Below, piece by piece: positions 9,396-19,628 of a DNA stretch of 64,000 nt. The translations under genes were made by a program, and so were the position numbers. Position 1 is the first letter of the stretch. Each line of letters begins with the position of its first letter. The notes under the pieces are model-generated. The model had not been told where the DNA came from. It worked only from the letters and a program-made list of their open reading frames with translations, and did not search any database. Origin of the DNA: Paludibacterium sp. (GTDB lineage: Bacteria > Pseudomonadota > Gammaproteobacteria > Burkholderiales > Chromobacteriaceae); the NCBI RefSeq assembly GCF_019232825.1, contig NZ_JAFAND010000058.1:1-64000 (forward strand), in the 5' to 3' direction.

Positions 9396-12300
9396 ATGAA
9401 ATCCGAACGCCTCCCGCAAGCCTACCAAACCGCCCTGGCCGACTGTCTGATCCGTGATCGTCGGCCGCTGCAGGCCAAGCTGCGCGATGCCGAGGCGCGT
9501 GCGCACAAAGGGCAGCCGGCGGACCGGCTCATCGCTCAAATCGACGCGCAGATCGCGCGCTCGCAGGCGCGCGTCGCCGCGCGGCGCGCGCATCTGCCCA
9601 CGCCGACGTTCGACGACAGCCTGCCGGTCAACCAAAAGCTGGAAGACATTCGCGATGCCATCGCGCGCCATCAGGTAGTCATCGTCTGCGGCGAAACCGG
9701 CTCAGGCAAAACCACGCAAATTCCCAAGATCTGCCTGACATTGGGCCGAGGCGTGCACGGGCTGATCGGCCATACCCAGCCAAGACGGCTGGCGGCGCGC
9801 TCGGTCGCGACCCGCATCGCACAGGAGCTCGGCTCGCAGCTGGGCGAGCATGTCGGCTTCAAAGTGCGCTTCACCGACCAGCTATCGGAAAAGAGCGTGG
9901 TCAAGCTGATGACCGACGGCATCCTGCTGGCGGAAACCCAGACCGACCGCTACTTGGAAGCCTACGACACGATCATCATCGACGAAGCGCACGAGCGCAG
10001 CCTAAACATCGATTTCATGCTGGGCTACCTCAAGCAGCTGTTGCCGCGCCGTCCGGATCTGAAAATCATCATTACCTCGGCCACCATCGACGCCGACCGG
10101 TTCTCGCGCCACTTCGACAACGCCCCGGTCATCGAGGTCTCCGGCCGGCTCTACCCGGTGGAAATGCGTTATCGCCCACTGTCCGAACGCGACGAGGACG
10201 AGCGCGAGATGGAGATGGAGGACGCCGTGGTCGAGGCGGCGCAGGAGCTGATGCGGGTCGGGTCGGGCGACATTCTGGTGTTTCTGCCCGGCGAGCGCGA
10301 GATTCGCGAAACCGCCGAAAAGCTGCGCAAAGCGGGCTTGCGCGGCCTGGAAATCCTGCCGCTGTTCGCGCGCCTCTCCAACGAGGATCAGCAGCGCATC
10401 TTCCGCCCGAGCGGCGGCCGCCGCATCGTGCTGGCCACCAACGTGGCCGAGACGTCGCTGACCGTGCCGGGCATCCGCTATGTCATCGACACCGGCCTCG
10501 CCCGCGTCAAGCGCTACAGCCCGCGCGCCAAGATCGAACAGTTGCTGGTGGAAAAAATCTCGCAGGCCGCGGCGCGCCAGCGCGCCGGGCGTTGCGGCCG
10601 GGTGGAGGCCGGGGTCTGCATCCGCCTGTATGGCGAGGACGACTTCAACGCCCGCCCGGCATTCACCGATCCGGAAATTCTGCGCGCCAACCTGGCGGCG
10701 GTGATTTTGCGCATGGCCGCGCTGCGGCTTGGCCGCGTCGATGCCTTCCCGTTCATCGAACCGCCCTCCTCGCGCCAAATCGCCGACGGCTATCAGGTGC
10801 TGACCGAGCTTGGCGCGCTCACCGACAGCGGCGAGTTGTCGCAAATCGGTGAGGAGCTGGCGCGTATTCCGACCGATCCGCGTCTGGGGCGCATGCTGCT
10901 GGCCGCGCGCGATTTCCATTGCGTGCGCGAGATGCTGATCATCGCCTCGGCCCTGTCGATCCAGGATCCGCGCGAACGCCCATTCGAAGCGCGCGACGCG
11001 GCCGAGCGGGCGCAAGCCCGCTTCGTCGACGACAAGTCGGATTTTCTCTCCTTCCTGCATCTGTGGGATTTTTACGATGACGCCTACAAACACAAGAAAT
11101 CGACGCGCCAGCTGATCAATCTGTGCCACGATCATTTCCTGTCTTGGATGCGCATGCGCGAATGGCGCGAACTGCATGGGCAGCTGGCCGAGATTGCCGC
11201 CGAACTCGGCTTTCGCGCCGAACCTCAGCCCACGAATCAGCCGGCGACGGAGAAAGCCAAACAAAAGCTGGACGCGGTCGCCTACGAAAACCTGCACAAG
11301 GCGCTGCTGACGGGGCTGATCGGCAACCTCGGCATGAAGTCGACCGAAGGCGACGACTATCTCGGCGCGCGCGGCAGCCATTTCCTGATCTTCCCCGGCT
11401 CGGGCCTGAAAAAGAGCAGGCCCAAATGGCTGGTCGCGGCCGAACTGGTGGAAACCTCGCGTCTGTATGCCCGCTCGGTCGCCAAAGTCGAGCCGGAATG
11501 GGTAGAGAAACTGGCGCCGCATCTGGTCAAATATCACTACTTCGATCCCCACTGGGAAAAAGCCAGGGGCGAAGTGGTGGCGAGCGAGCGCGTGACGTTG
11601 TTCAGCTTGACGCTGGTGCCGCGCCGGCCGGTCAGTTACGGCCGCATCGCGCCGCAAGAGGCGCGCGAGCTGTTCATCCGCGGCGCGCTGGTCGCCATGG
11701 AGTACGTCTGCCAGGCGCCGTTCTTCCAGCACAATCAGCATCTGATCCGTGAAGTGGAGCAGTTGGAACACAAGTCGCGCCGCCAGGACGTGCTGGTGGA
11801 CGAGGACGCGCTGTTCGCCTTCTATGACGAGCGCCTGGGCGCGGAAGTGGTTGACGCCGCGAGCTTCGAGGTCTGGCGCAAGGCGATCGAGCAACAGGAA
11901 CCGAAAAGGCTTTTCCTGACCCGCGAAGAACTGATGCGACATGCCGCCCAGCATGTGACCGCCAACCAGTTCCCCGAATGGCTGGATAGCGAGGACGGCC
12001 GGCTGAGACTGAAATACCGCTTCGAACCCAACCATCCGCTCGACGGCGTCACGGTCGACGTGCCGCTGGCCTTGCTCAATCGCTTGGAACCGGCGCGCTT
12101 CGAATGGCTGGTGCCAGGCATGGTGCGCGAAAAAGTGCAGGCGCTGATCAAGGCGCTGCCGAAGCAAATCCGGCGCAACTGCGTGCCGGTGCCCGACTTT
12201 GTCACCCGCTTCCTGGCCGCCGAGCCCGATATGGCGCAACCGCTCTCCAGCCAGCTGGCGGATTTCGTCGCCAAGGCCACGCGCGAGCACCCCGGTCCGG

Positions 12301-13310
12301 ACGCCTTCGCCCAAGCGGAATTGCCACCGCACCTGCTGTTCAACTTCCGCGTCATCGACGACGGCAAGCAAGAGTTGGGCACCGGCCGCGATTTGCTCCA
12401 GCTGCAACGGCAATTCGGCCAGGCGGCGCAACTCACCTTCCGCGACACGTCGGCCGAGTTCGAGCGCGACGACGTGACGAGCTGGGATTTCGGCGATTTG
12501 CCGGCCACGATCCAATTCGCGCGCGGCCGGCAGCAGTTGACGGGCTATCCGGCGCTGACCATCGAGCAAGAGCGCATCGCGTTGCGCCTGTTCGACACCG
12601 AGGCCGCCGGCGAACGCGCCCATCGCGGCGGCGTCATCCGTCTGTTGCAACTGCAGCTCAAAGAACAGATGAAGCAGATGAACAAAGGCTTGCCTGGCAT
12701 GACGCCCATCGCGCTGCAATTGCGGGCGGTGGCCAATGCCGACGAGCTTCTGGCCGACGCGATCGCCGCCATTTGCGATCGCGCCTTCATCGGCGACGAT
12801 CCGCTGCCGCGCAGCGAAAAGCCCTTCAATGAGCAAAAGGCGCGCGCACGCACGCGCCTGCCGGCCGTCACCCAAGCGGTGATGCAATATCTGGGACAAA
12901 TTGCCCAGGAATACCAAGTGCTATCGATGCGCCTGCAGAAGCACCGGCTGGGCTTTGAGCTACGCCAACAGCTCGACGCATTGATCTACCGCGGCTTTCT
13001 CGCCGCGACCCCCTGGCCGCAGCTGCAACATCTGCCGCGCTACATGAAAGCCATGAGCCTGCGCATGGACAAACAGCCGGCGAACCCGCAGCGCGACGGA
13101 CAACGCGCGGCGGAAATCCGCCAGATGTGGGATATGTGGCAAGCGCGCATGGACGAGCACCGCCAGCAAGGCGACACACCGCAGCAGCTTGCCGATTTCC
13201 GCTGGCAGATCGAGGAGTTGCGTGTTTCGCTATTCGCCCAGGAGCTCAAAACGCCTTACCCGGTATCGCTCAAACGCTTGCAAAAGCAGTGGAGTGACCT
13301 CAAGGCGTGA
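9396..13310 (+). CDS. hrpA: DEAH-box RNA helicase HrpA
   Basis: A 1304-residue ATP-dependent RNA helicase, the usual HrpA length. Visible motifs are Walker [11 protein letters not shown] (about residue 100), the DEAH box in [15 protein letters not shown] (about 200), SATIDADRF, and motif [10 protein letters not shown]. After the RecA-like domains come the helicase-associated and OB-fold regions and the long C-terminal HrpA extension. HrpA family proteins process mRNA and help rescue stalled ribosomes; this comes from the family. A -10-like TATAAT lies at 9359-9364, 32 bases before the ATG, without a good -35. The gene follows the chemoreceptor by 65 bases, probably as a separate transcription unit. 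Confidence 0.97.
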   Translation: MKSERLPQAYQTALADCLIRDRRPLQAKLRDAEARAHKGQPADRLIAQIDAQIARSQARVAARRAHLPTPTFDDSLPVNQKLEDIRDAIARHQVVIVCGETGSGKTTQIPKICLTLGRGVHGLIGHTQPRRLAARSVATRIAQELGSQLGEHVGFKVRFTDQLSEKSVVKLMTDGILLAETQTDRYLEAYDTIIIDEAHERSLNIDFMLGYLKQLLPRRPDLKIIITSATIDADRFSRHFDNAPVIEVSGRLYPVEMRYRPLSERDEDEREMEMEDAVVEAAQELMRVGSGDILVFLPGEREIRETAEKLRKAGLRGLEILPLFARLSNEDQQRIFRPSGGRRIVLATNVAETSLTVPGIRYVIDTGLARVKRYSPRAKIEQLLVEKISQAAARQRAGRCGRVEAGVCIRLYGEDDFNARPAFTDPEILRANLAAVILRMAALRLGRVDAFPFIEPPSSRQIADGYQVLTELGALTDSGELSQIGEELARIPTDPRLGRMLLAARDFHCVREMLIIASALSIQDPRERPFEARDAAERAQARFVDDKSDFLSFLHLWDFYDDAYKHKKSTRQLINLCHDHFLSWMRMREWRELHGQLAEIAAELGFRAEPQPTNQPATEKAKQKLDAVAYENLHKALLTGLIGNLGMKSTEGDDYLGARGSHFLIFPGSGLKKSRPKWLVAAELVETSRLYARSVAKVEPEWVEKLAPHLVKYHYFDPHWEKARGEVVASERVTLFSLTLVPRRPVSYGRIAPQEARELFIRGALVAMEYVCQAPFFQHNQHLIREVEQLEHKSRRQDVLVDEDALFAFYDERLGAEVVDAASFEVWRKAIEQQEPKRLFLTREELMRHAAQHVTANQFPEWLDSEDGRLRLKYRFEPNHPLDGVTVDVPLALLNRLEPARFEWLVPGMVREKVQALIKALPKQIRRNCVPVPDFVTRFLAAEPDMAQPLSSQLADFVAKATREHPGPDAFAQAELPPHLLFNFRVIDDGKQELGTGRDLLQLQRQFGQAAQLTFRDTSAEFERDDVTSWDFGDLPATIQFARGRQQLTGYPALTIEQERIALRLFDTEAAGERAHRGGVIRLLQLQLKEQMKQMNKGLPGMTPIALQLRAVANADELLADAIAAICDRAFIGDDPLPRSEKPFNEQKARARTRLPAVTQAVMQYLGQIAQEYQVLSMRLQKHRLGFELRQQLDALIYRGFLAATPWPQLQHLPRYMKAMSLRMDKQPANPQRDGQRAAEIRQMWDMWQARMDEHRQQGDTPQQLADFRWQIEELRVSLFAQELKTPYPVSLKRLQKQWSDLKA

Positions 13311-13377
13311 CCGGCGCATCAGCTAAATGACATAGAACAACTGTCCGGGCTATTCCAACAGTGCCAGTGTCAGTAAA

Positions 13378-14577
13378 ATGTTGAGCACAACGACACGTGC
13401 AGAGCGGGAAATCGACGACATGGCAGACAAGCATGGCCGCATTCAGCAGGCAAGGGTTCCTGGCGACCTGATCGAGGTCGGCCAGTCGCTGCCGTTCGAC
13501 GTCTTCGCCGATCGCGGCTTCCTGCTGATGAAAAAAGGTCATTACGTTCTGACCGACGAGCAGAAGCGCAAACTGGAACGCGTGGGCGTCACCCAATTCG
13601 TCACGGAAGAAAAGACCGACGAGGGTTTTTATAGCGACACCGCCGCGGAAGACAAGCGTTTGCTGCCCGGCCCGTTCGACGAAATGTCCCATCTTTATCT
13701 GCGCACGCGCGCGCTCTTGCGCCAGGCCATGCACGTCAAGGACTTTTCCGGTTCGGTGCAGAGCGTCGCCCAAAGCATTCTGCAGCTCGCACAAACTCAA
13801 CCCGATGCCGTCGTCGCGGCGATACTGCTCGCGCCGTTTCGCGAATATGCGCCCGCTCACGCCGTACATACCGCCGCCTTGCTGGCGCTGTTGACGCGGC
13901 GCATGACGCTGCCGCCACATCATCGGGAAATCTTGCTGTGCGCCGCCCTGACGATGAACATCGCCCAGGTTGAACTGCAAAACGAATTGTTCGCTCAGCA
14001 AGAAGCCTTGAGCACCGCGCAGCAGGACGAAATCAAGTCCCACCCGCTGCTGGGGTCGGCGATTTTGCGCGAGGCCGGCGTCGAGGACGAGCTGTGGCAC
14101 ACGCTGGTGCAAACCCATCACGAATCGTGGGTCGGCAATGGCTATCCGTTTGCCCTCAAGCGTGACCAGATCTTGCCGCCGGCGCACATTCTGCACCTCG
14201 CCGACATCGTCTGCGCCAAGCTGACGCCGCGCCGCTACCGCTCCGCCCTATTGCCCGCGACCGCGCTAGGACAGATTTTTCAGCGCAAGGACGCCGAGTT
14301 CGACGAGGCGTTCACCACGCTGCTGATCAAGGAGTTGGGGATCTATCCGCCAGGCAGTTTCGTGAAGCTGGCGAGCCAGGAGATCGGCGTGGTCACCTAC
14401 CGCGGCAACAAACCCAGCACGCCGCAGGTCGCGGCGCTGCGCAAGATCGACGGCCCCGCTTACGCCGAACCACTGATCCGCGAAGCGCGCAATCCCGCCT
14501 TCAAAGTGCTCGAACCCTGCTCTTCGCAGCTCTCCGGCGTGCGTCCGGGTTACCTCGGACGGCTGTGGAAACTCTAG
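13378..14577 (+). CDS. HD-GYP-like protein with degraded catalytic residues
   Basis: A 399-residue protein with an N-terminal PilZ-like or DUF3391-like region (about 25-95) and a C-terminal HD-GYP fold (about 125-385). HD-GYP enzymes hydrolyse cyclic di-GMP. Here HAVH (161-164) and HHE-x3-GNGYP (247-257) are recognisable, but the family's HD-x-GK signature, which supplies metal ligands, is replaced by MNIAQ (193-197). The later ADIYDA-type segment reads ADIVCAKLTPRRYR. It is therefore probably inactive as a phosphodiesterase and may bind c-di-GMP or a partner. The start could be ATG 13378 or ATG 13420; neither has a strong ribosome binding site. It begins 67 bases after hrpA. Confidence 0.8.
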   Translation: MLSTTTRAEREIDDMADKHGRIQQARVPGDLIEVGQSLPFDVFADRGFLLMKKGHYVLTDEQKRKLERVGVTQFVTEEKTDEGFYSDTAAEDKRLLPGPFDEMSHLYLRTRALLRQAMHVKDFSGSVQSVAQSILQLAQTQPDAVVAAILLAPFREYAPAHAVHTAALLALLTRRMTLPPHHREILLCAALTMNIAQVELQNELFAQQEALSTAQQDEIKSHPLLGSAILREAGVEDELWHTLVQTHHESWVGNGYPFALKRDQILPPAHILHLADIVCAKLTPRRYRSALLPATALGQIFQRKDAEFDEAFTTLLIKELGIYPPGSFVKLASQEIGVVTYRGNKPSTPQVAALRKIDGPAYAEPLIREARNPAFKVLEPCSSQLSGVRPGYLGRLWKL

Positions 14578-14716
14578 GACGCACTCGCCGCAGGCACTGC
14601 ACCGCAATCTCATGACGACGGCGCCTCGAACAGGCTGCTACTCTGGTGGAATCACAAGCTGCATTAAACAGTTCAAACACCCGGCGGCGCCACCGGGCGG
14701 GATCCGTCACCAACGC

Positions 14717-14902
14717 TTAGCTGCGCAAGGCGGCTTGTACGACATCGAGCTTATAACTGACCGCGGCCAACAGACTACGCGCCGCTTCCGGGTTGAGCCG
14801 TCGCCGTGGTGCTGGCGCCAGTTGCCGCACCAATTGATTGACGGTGAACTGGATATCGCGCAAATCGCGCTCGATGGGTGTGAGGGTACGTCGGTATGCC
14901 AT
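14717..14902 (-). CDS. Small unknown protein (61 aa)
   Basis: A 61-residue basic protein starting MAYRRTLTPIERDLRD. The ATG at 14902 has a clear AAGGAG eight bases upstream, which makes the gene credible despite its size. The sequence predicts two amphipathic helices separated by a proline/arginine-rich hinge (LAPAPRRRLNP), with no signal peptide or membrane segment. It is convergent with the HD-GYP gene and isolated from other minus-strand genes. I recognise no family and propose no function. Confidence 0.6.
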   Translation of the reverse strand: MAYRRTLTPIERDLRDIQFTVNQLVRQLAPAPRRRLNPEAARSLLAAVSYKLDVVQAALRS

Positions 14903-15704
14903 AGATCGAACTCCTTCGGCTTACATCATGGAGGAGCTGCCGTAAGGAGGCGGCAGGCCGAGCGAAGGTTGACGGACCGGTGCTTATTCCGGCACACCGG
15001 CGAGCCGAAACCCGCCGGTGTCCTTCGCCGGCCCGCCAAAAAAAGCAGGTCGACGTACAACTGAGCACAATGATTTCCCCGTGCTCATAAGCATCGAGAC
15101 CGTCAAGCCTCGTGTTGCTTCTTTATAAGTCGCAACGATGACGGAGGTTAGGGACCAAGGCAGAGCGCGTCAAGGGCGCACGGTTCGGTTGACGGACGCA
15201 CGATCAACAACCGTCAAAACAGGGGGGAAATCCTGACACTCGTCACCGACCTAGGGATAGCCCCGGCTTTGCGACGCCAGGGACTAACGGCGTTGGCGCA
15301 ATGCCGCGCATTGCGCGGCGATTGCTCCCTACGACCCCGGATGCGCACTCGCCGGCGCCGGCTTGCTATTCGTCGCCATGATGCCCCACCCAGCGCTCGC
15401 CGCGCCGTGCTGGTCACCGGCCCATTGCTGGCAACTCACACAGGCCAAGCGTCACGCTACGGTAGCGGCCTCTAACGCGCAAAACACGCCGCTGGCCATT
15501 TCCTATACCGAATATCTCAAATGGCAGCAGCGGTTCAAAATCTGGATAAGCTAAGAATGGTAGGCGCTCGCAGGCCGTGCGTTGCTTCGCGAACGCACGC
15601 TACCCAACGCGAGAGCAGGCGTGGTGCACTGCCTTCGGCGAGTGCACCCTACACGAAGACGCGTCCGGGTCCGTAGGAGGCAATCGCCCAAGAAGACAGC
15701 GGGG
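14903..15704. other. Long intergenic region with repeated heptamers
   Basis: About 800 bases without a convincing gene. The heptamer TTGACGG or its complement CCGTCAA occurs four times (14969-14975, 15100-15106, 15189-15195, 15211-15217); the last two face each other. A GC-rich inverted repeat (ACACCGGCG with CGCCGGTGT) lies near 14990-15020. A plus-strand frame ending at 15554 has a hydrophobic stretch like a signal peptide (GLLFVAMMPHPALAAP) but no start codon with a ribosome binding site, so it may be a gene remnant. The right part holds the palindromic repeats listed at 15576-15648. Confidence 0.5.
15576..15648. repeat. Two palindromic REP-like units
   Basis: Two imperfect palindromes sit side by side: CGTGCGTT paired with AACGCACG (15576-15599) and GGTGCACT paired with AGTGCACC (15623-15648). 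Each loop has a TTCG core. They resemble the extragenic palindromes scattered through many proteobacterial genomes, and lie downstream of nagZ. Confidence 0.55.
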
Positions 15705-16790
15705 TCAGGAAGCTTCCCCGACGGCGGGGCCGGTCGCGGCGTATTGCGCCGGCACCAGGCGCGATACGTCCTGCCGGCAGCGCGCGAACGCGTCGGAACG
15801 AATCAGCGACTGCCAATCGGACGACTCGCCGCGCCCCTGCATCCGCGCCAAGCGGCGCGACAGCGCGTCGTTTGCCGGGGGCGTCAGTTCGGCCAGCAGT
15901 TGGTCGGCCATATCCGGGCGGTTGCACAACAGCACCATGTCGCAGCCCGCGGCCAATGCCGCGCGGCCACGCTCGACGAAGCCGCCGGCTTGCGCCGCCC
16001 CTTCCATGCCTAGATCGTCGGAGAAGATCACGCCGTCGAAGCCCAGCTGTCCGCGCAAGATGTCCTGCAGCCAAACGCGGGAGAAGCCCGCCGGCTGGGC
16101 GTCAACCTGGGGATAGACCACGTGCGCCGGCATCACCGACTCCATGCCGGCGGCGGATAGGCGCGCGAACGGCAGCAAGTCCTCGCAACGCAGATCGGCC
16201 AGCGAACGCTCGTCGACCGGCAGCGCCAGGTGCGAATCCGCCGCGACCCAGCCATGCCCCGGGAAATGCTTGCCGCAGCAAGCCATGCCCCCACGTTGCA
16301 GCCCTTGGCGCAAGGCCAGCGCCAATGCGGCCACCGCGACCGGATCGCGACCGAACGAACGGTCGCCGATAATGGCGCTCTTCGCCCAATCGAGATCCAG
16401 CACCGGCGTAAACGACAGATCGATGCCGCAGGCGCGCAACTCGGCCGCCAACACGTAACCGACGTTTTCCGCTTGCTGCATGCCTTGCACCGGGTCGGTC
16501 CGCCACAACGCGCCTAAGGCCTGCATCGGCGGCAGGCGGGTGAAACCCTGCAAGAAACGCTGCACGCGCCCGCCCTCATGATCGACGGCGATCAACAGCG
16601 CCGGCGTGCGCACGGCGCGGATTTCCGCGCACAATGCGGTCACTTGCGCCACGGAGGTGAAATTGCGGCGAAAGAGGATCACCCCGCCGACCAGCGGATG
16701 GCGCAAGCGCTGGCGCTCCGCCTCGGTCAAGGTCAGGCCATCCACGCCGACCATGACCGGGCCGCGCGCGCTATTCAGAGGTTGTGTCAT
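15705..16790 (-). CDS. nagZ: Beta-N-acetylglucosaminidase NagZ
   Basis: A 361-residue family 3 glycoside hydrolase that removes N-acetylglucosamine from muropeptides during cytoplasmic cell-wall recycling. Motifs are DHEGGRVQRF, the GKHFPGHG loop with the general acid/base histidine, and GVIFSDDLGMEG carrying the nucleophilic aspartate. The ATG at 16790 overlaps the acpS stop (ATGA), so the start is well fixed; a longer frame reaching 17084 only covers acpS in another phase. Last gene of the lepA-to-nagZ run. Its product influences AmpC induction in species that have that circuit. Confidence 0.95.
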   Translation of the reverse strand: MTQPLNSARGPVMVGVDGLTLTEAERQRLRHPLVGGVILFRRNFTSVAQVTALCAEIRAVRTPALLIAVDHEGGRVQRFLQGFTRLPPMQALGALWRTDPVQGMQQAENVGYVLAAELRACGIDLSFTPVLDLDWAKSAIIGDRSFGRDPVAVAALALALRQGLQRGGMACCGKHFPGHGWVAADSHLALPVDERSLADLRCEDLLPFARLSAAGMESVMPAHVVYPQVDAQPAGFSRVWLQDILRGQLGFDGVIFSDDLGMEGAAQAGGFVERGRAALAAGCDMVLLCNRPDMADQLLAELTPPANDALSRRLARMQGRGESSDWQSLIRSDAFARCRQDVSRLVPAQYAATGPAVGEAS

Positions 16791-17197
16791 GATGTCGTCT
16801 CCAGTGGGGACGCGGCGTCCGCGCCCTCCAGCACAACAAAGGCGAGGGCATAAAGCCGCTCGTCGCTGAGGGATACATGGTGCCGGGTCACGCCGCGCAC
16901 ACGCAGGTAGTCGACCAGCGCATCGGCAAGCACGAGCCGGGGCTTGCCCAACGCGTCGTGCTCGAGCGCGATGGCCGGCAGCACGGCAGGCGCGCGCAGT
17001 CCGGTGCCGAGCGCCTTGGCGAACGCTTCCTTGACGGCAAAGCGCTTGGCCAGAAAGCGCGCAGGATCTTCGGCCGTCCGCCAATCGTCGAGTTCCCCCG
17101 GCGCCAGGATATGGCGAGCCGGACCATGGGGGTGGCGCGCCAGCAACGCCGCCATGCGGGCGATTTCCACCATGTCGGTGCCGATGCCTAGAATCAT
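16787..17197 (-). CDS. acpS: Holo-[acyl-carrier-protein] synthase
   Basis: A 136-residue phosphopantetheinyl transferase that activates the fatty-acid acyl carrier protein. The N terminus MILGIGTDMVEIARM carries the metal-binding aspartate (D8), and RFLAKRFAVKEAFAKALGTG is the family signature. Start and stop both overlap neighbours by ATGA: the ATG overlaps the recO stop and the TGA overlaps the nagZ start, so the three genes are translationally coupled. In most Betaproteobacteria pdxJ lies between recO and acpS; here it is absent. Confidence 0.95.
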   Translation of the reverse strand: MILGIGTDMVEIARMAALLARHPHGPARHILAPGELDDWRTAEDPARFLAKRFAVKEAFAKALGTGLRAPAVLPAIALEHDALGKPRLVLADALVDYLRVRGVTRHHVSLSDERLYALAFVVLEGADAASPLETTS

Positions 17198-17937
17198 TCC
17201 GGCTCCTGTTCCACTTGCGGCGCCAGCGATTGCAACAGCTCGCGCGAGGCCAGACGCACGTCCGGCTCCAGCAGCGCCTCCAGCATCAACCGCAACAGGC
17301 CGCGCGACTCGCGCCGCGTCTGCTCAGCGGAAAAATCGTCGGCGGCCATGGCAAGCAACGTGGCGCCGGACACGATCGCCTGGTGGTTGTCCGGCTCAAA
17401 GCCGCGATCGGGCGCCGGCCGCTGCCCCGGCTGGCAGACATACCAGCGCGCGGCGTCGACTGCCGCGCCGTCCTCGTCTTCATCCAAGGTCGGCGCATAG
17501 CCAAGATGCCCGACCAGCGCCAGCTCGAAACGCCGCAACAATGCCCCTGGGGGCTCGCCGGCCGCCAGGCCGCGCACGGTGCGGTCGTAACAGCGCCAAA
17601 TGTCGCGATGCGGGTCTTCGCGCACCAGCAGATGCATCAGCAATTCGTTGAGATAAAACCCGCAGATCAGCGGCAGACCGGCCAATTGCCGCACCCCGCC
17701 CTGCCAATCCGCCGCGTGCAGCGTGCGCACTTCGTTCTTGCCGAACCAGGACAGGGTCAACGGCTGAAACGGCAGCAGCAAGCCGCGCAACTCGGCGCGC
17801 GGGCGGCGCGCGCCGCGCGCCACGAGGCCGAGCCGGCCGTGGTCGGGCGTCAGAATCTCCAGCAGCAGGCTGGTTTCCCGGTAGGGCCGGGCGTGCAGGA
17901 TGTAGGCTGGCTGGCGGTCGACCTTGCCTGGGTTCAT
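17194..17937 (-). CDS. recO: DNA repair protein RecO
   Basis: A 247-residue RecFOR-pathway protein that helps load RecA on SSB-coated single-stranded DNA. The N-terminal OB fold is recognisable (YILHARPYRETSLLLEILTPDHGRLGLVARGARRP), followed by a helical region. The ATG at 17937 is preferred. A TTG at 17952 overlapping the era stop would add five residues. No cysteine zinc cluster is evident, as in many proteobacterial RecO proteins. Cotranscribed with era and acpS. Confidence 0.92.
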   Translation of the reverse strand: MNPGKVDRQPAYILHARPYRETSLLLEILTPDHGRLGLVARGARRPRAELRGLLLPFQPLTLSWFGKNEVRTLHAADWQGGVRQLAGLPLICGFYLNELLMHLLVREDPHRDIWRCYDRTVRGLAAGEPPGALLRRFELALVGHLGYAPTLDEDEDGAAVDAARWYVCQPGQRPAPDRGFEPDNHQAIVSGATLLAMAADDFSAEQTRRESRGLLRLMLEALLEPDVRLASRELLQSLAPQVEQEPE

Positions 17938-17948
17938 GGCATCCGCTC

Positions 17949-18839
17949 TCAATCGAGGCCGAATTCCTTCAGGAAACGCACATCATCGGCCCAACCGCTC
18001 TTGACCTTGACCCAGACTTGCAGAAATACCTTGCCGTCGAACAGCTTTTCCATATCGAGCCGCGCCTCGGTGGAGATCTTCTTCAGCTTCTCTCCGCCTT
18101 TGCCGATGACGATGCTCTTCTGCCCTTCCTTATCGACCAGCACGGCGACGTAGATACGGCGCAACGCGCCATCGAGCTCGAACTGCTCGACCTCCACGTT
18201 CATCGAGTAGGGCAGCTCTTCGCCCAGGTAACGGAACAGCTTTTCGCGCACGATCTCGGCCGCCAAGAAGCGTTCGCTCTTATCGGTCACCATGTCTTCC
18301 GGATACAGCGGCACCGATTCGGGCAGATGCGGCCGCACCTGCAGCAAGAGTTCCGCCAAGCGCTGGCCGTGCTTGGCGCTGACCGCCTCGACGCCGGCAA
18401 AAGCGAAATCCTGTTCGACACGGGCGATGAATTCCGCGAACCCAGGCTTATCCTTGGCGCGGTCCAGCTTGTTGACCACCAGGATCACCGGGCTGTTCTT
18501 CGGCAACAGCGGCAGGATGTCGCGGTCGGCATCGGTCCAGCGCATGGCCTCGACCACGAACAGCACGCAATCGACGTCGGACAGGGTGTCCCTGACGCTT
18601 TGATTGAGCACGTCGTTGAGCGCGCTGCGATGGTGCGTCTGAAAACCCGGCGTGTCGACGAATACGAATTGCGCGTCATCCTCGGTACGGATGCCGGTGA
18701 CGCGGTGACGGGTGGTCTGCGCCTTTTTCGAGGTAATGCTGATCTTCTGGCCGATCAGGTGGTTCATCAGCGTCGATTTGCCGACGTTGGGACGGCCGAC
18801 GATCGCGACAAAGCCGCAGTGGAAGGTGGTATCAGTCAT
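17949..18839 (-). CDS. era: GTPase Era
   Basis: A 296-residue ribosome-assembly GTPase that binds the 3' end of 16S rRNA. GTPase motifs are G1 [10 protein letters not shown]3 DTPGFQTH and G4 NKLD. A C-terminal KH domain follows, with the [12 protein letters not shown] loop near residue 245. The ATG at 18839 overlaps the rnc stop (ATGA), the widespread rnc-era coupling. Confidence 0.97.
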   Translation of the reverse strand: MTDTTFHCGFVAIVGRPNVGKSTLMNHLIGQKISITSKKAQTTRHRVTGIRTEDDAQFVFVDTPGFQTHHRSALNDVLNQSVRDTLSDVDCVLFVVEAMRWTDADRDILPLLPKNSPVILVVNKLDRAKDKPGFAEFIARVEQDFAFAGVEAVSAKHGQRLAELLLQVRPHLPESVPLYPEDMVTDKSERFLAAEIVREKLFRYLGEELPYSMNVEVEQFELDGALRRIYVAVLVDKEGQKSIVIGKGGEKLKKISTEARLDMEKLFDGKVFLQVWVKVKSGWADDVRFLKEFGLD

Positions 18840-19549
18840 CGAGAATGCTTGCCTTTGGCAAAATGTCGCGTCAGTTGTTCGAGCGCCGCCTCGGCGGCTT
18901 GCTGCTCGGCGGCGCGGCGGCTACCGCCTTCGCCCGTGGTTTCGATCACCAGATCGCCCAGATCGCACGCCACGCAAAACCACTGCTCATGCGCCTCGCC
19001 GTTCTGGGTCAGAATCCGGTACTTCGGCAATGGCAGCTTGCGTGCCTGCAAGGCTTCCTGCAAGCGGGTCTTGGCGTCCTTGGCGTGCCGGGTCGGATCG
19101 ATGGCGCGCACGCGCGCGTCGTACAGCTTGCGCACGACCTGTTCGGCACAGGAAAAATCAACGTCAAAACTGACCGCGGCGAAGATCGCCTCAAGCGCGT
19201 CGGCCAAAATCGACGGGCGGTTGAAACCACCGCTCTTCAACTCCCCTTCGCCCAGGAACAGGTATTCGCCCAACTGCAACTCGTGGGCAATCTCGGCCAA
19301 GGTGTTTTGATTGACCAGATTGGCGCGCAACCGCGACAACTCGCCTTCGGTCAGCGTCGGAAACTGATCGTACAGCATGCGCGCCACGGTGTAGTTGAGA
19401 ATGCTGTCGCCAATGAATTCGAAACGCTCGTTATTGGGGGTGCCGAAGCTGCGGTGCGTCAGCGCCTGGCGCAACAGCACGGGATCTTTGAAAGCATGAG
19501 CGAGGGCCTCGGAGAGGCGGCGAAAACGGGTTTCTGGGGGGGTCACCAT
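18836..19549 (-). CDS. rnc: Ribonuclease III
   Basis: A 237-residue double-strand-specific endoribonuclease for rRNA processing and mRNA decay. The catalytic signature is [12 protein letters not shown] (near residue 40), a small variation on NERLEFLGD; the second acidic pair lies in [15 protein letters not shown]-terminal double-stranded RNA-binding domain spans about 160-228. The start is ATG 19549. A 113-base gap with a hairpin separates it from lepB, so an internal promoter is plausible. The DUF4845 gene often found here in Betaproteobacteria is absent. Confidence 0.96.
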   Translation of the reverse strand: MVTPPETRFRRLSEALAHAFKDPVLLRQALTHRSFGTPNNERFEFIGDSILNYTVARMLYDQFPTLTEGELSRLRANLVNQNTLAEIAHELQLGEYLFLGEGELKSGGFNRPSILADALEAIFAAVSFDVDFSCAEQVVRKLYDARVRAIDPTRHAKDAKTRLQEALQARKLPLPKYRILTQNGEAHEQWFCVACDLGDLVIETTGEGGSRRAAEQQAAEAALEQLTRHFAKGKHSR

Positions 19550-19570
19550 GATTCAGTTCAAAAGGTTGCC

Positions 19571-19628
19571 GGCCCGACCTGCGGGTCGAGCCGGAGTAAG
19601 TTGGGTGCCTGCATACGCCATGATAATA
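19571..19628 (-). promoter_or_regulatory. Possible rnc promoter and leader hairpin
   Basis: On the minus strand, TATTAT (19628-19623) could be a -10 with a poor -35. About 30 bases further, a 9-bp stem (GGCTCGACC with GGTCGGGCC, one G-U pair, loop CGCA; 19592-19571) lies in the presumed rnc leader. In E. coli RNase III cleaves a stem in its own mRNA leader; the same could happen here, but this short stem might instead be a lepB terminator. Confidence 0.4.

Noticed and set aside
10002-12917. 971-codon minus-strand open frame
   Set aside because: It lies antisense to hrpA, which has all helicase motifs. High GC at third codon positions creates long antisense frames here; the translation is not a recognisable protein.
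15363-15554. 63-codon frame with a signal-peptide-like stretch
   Set aside because: The only starts are TTG, or ATG inside the hydrophobic stretch, and none has a ribosome binding site. It may be a gene remnant.
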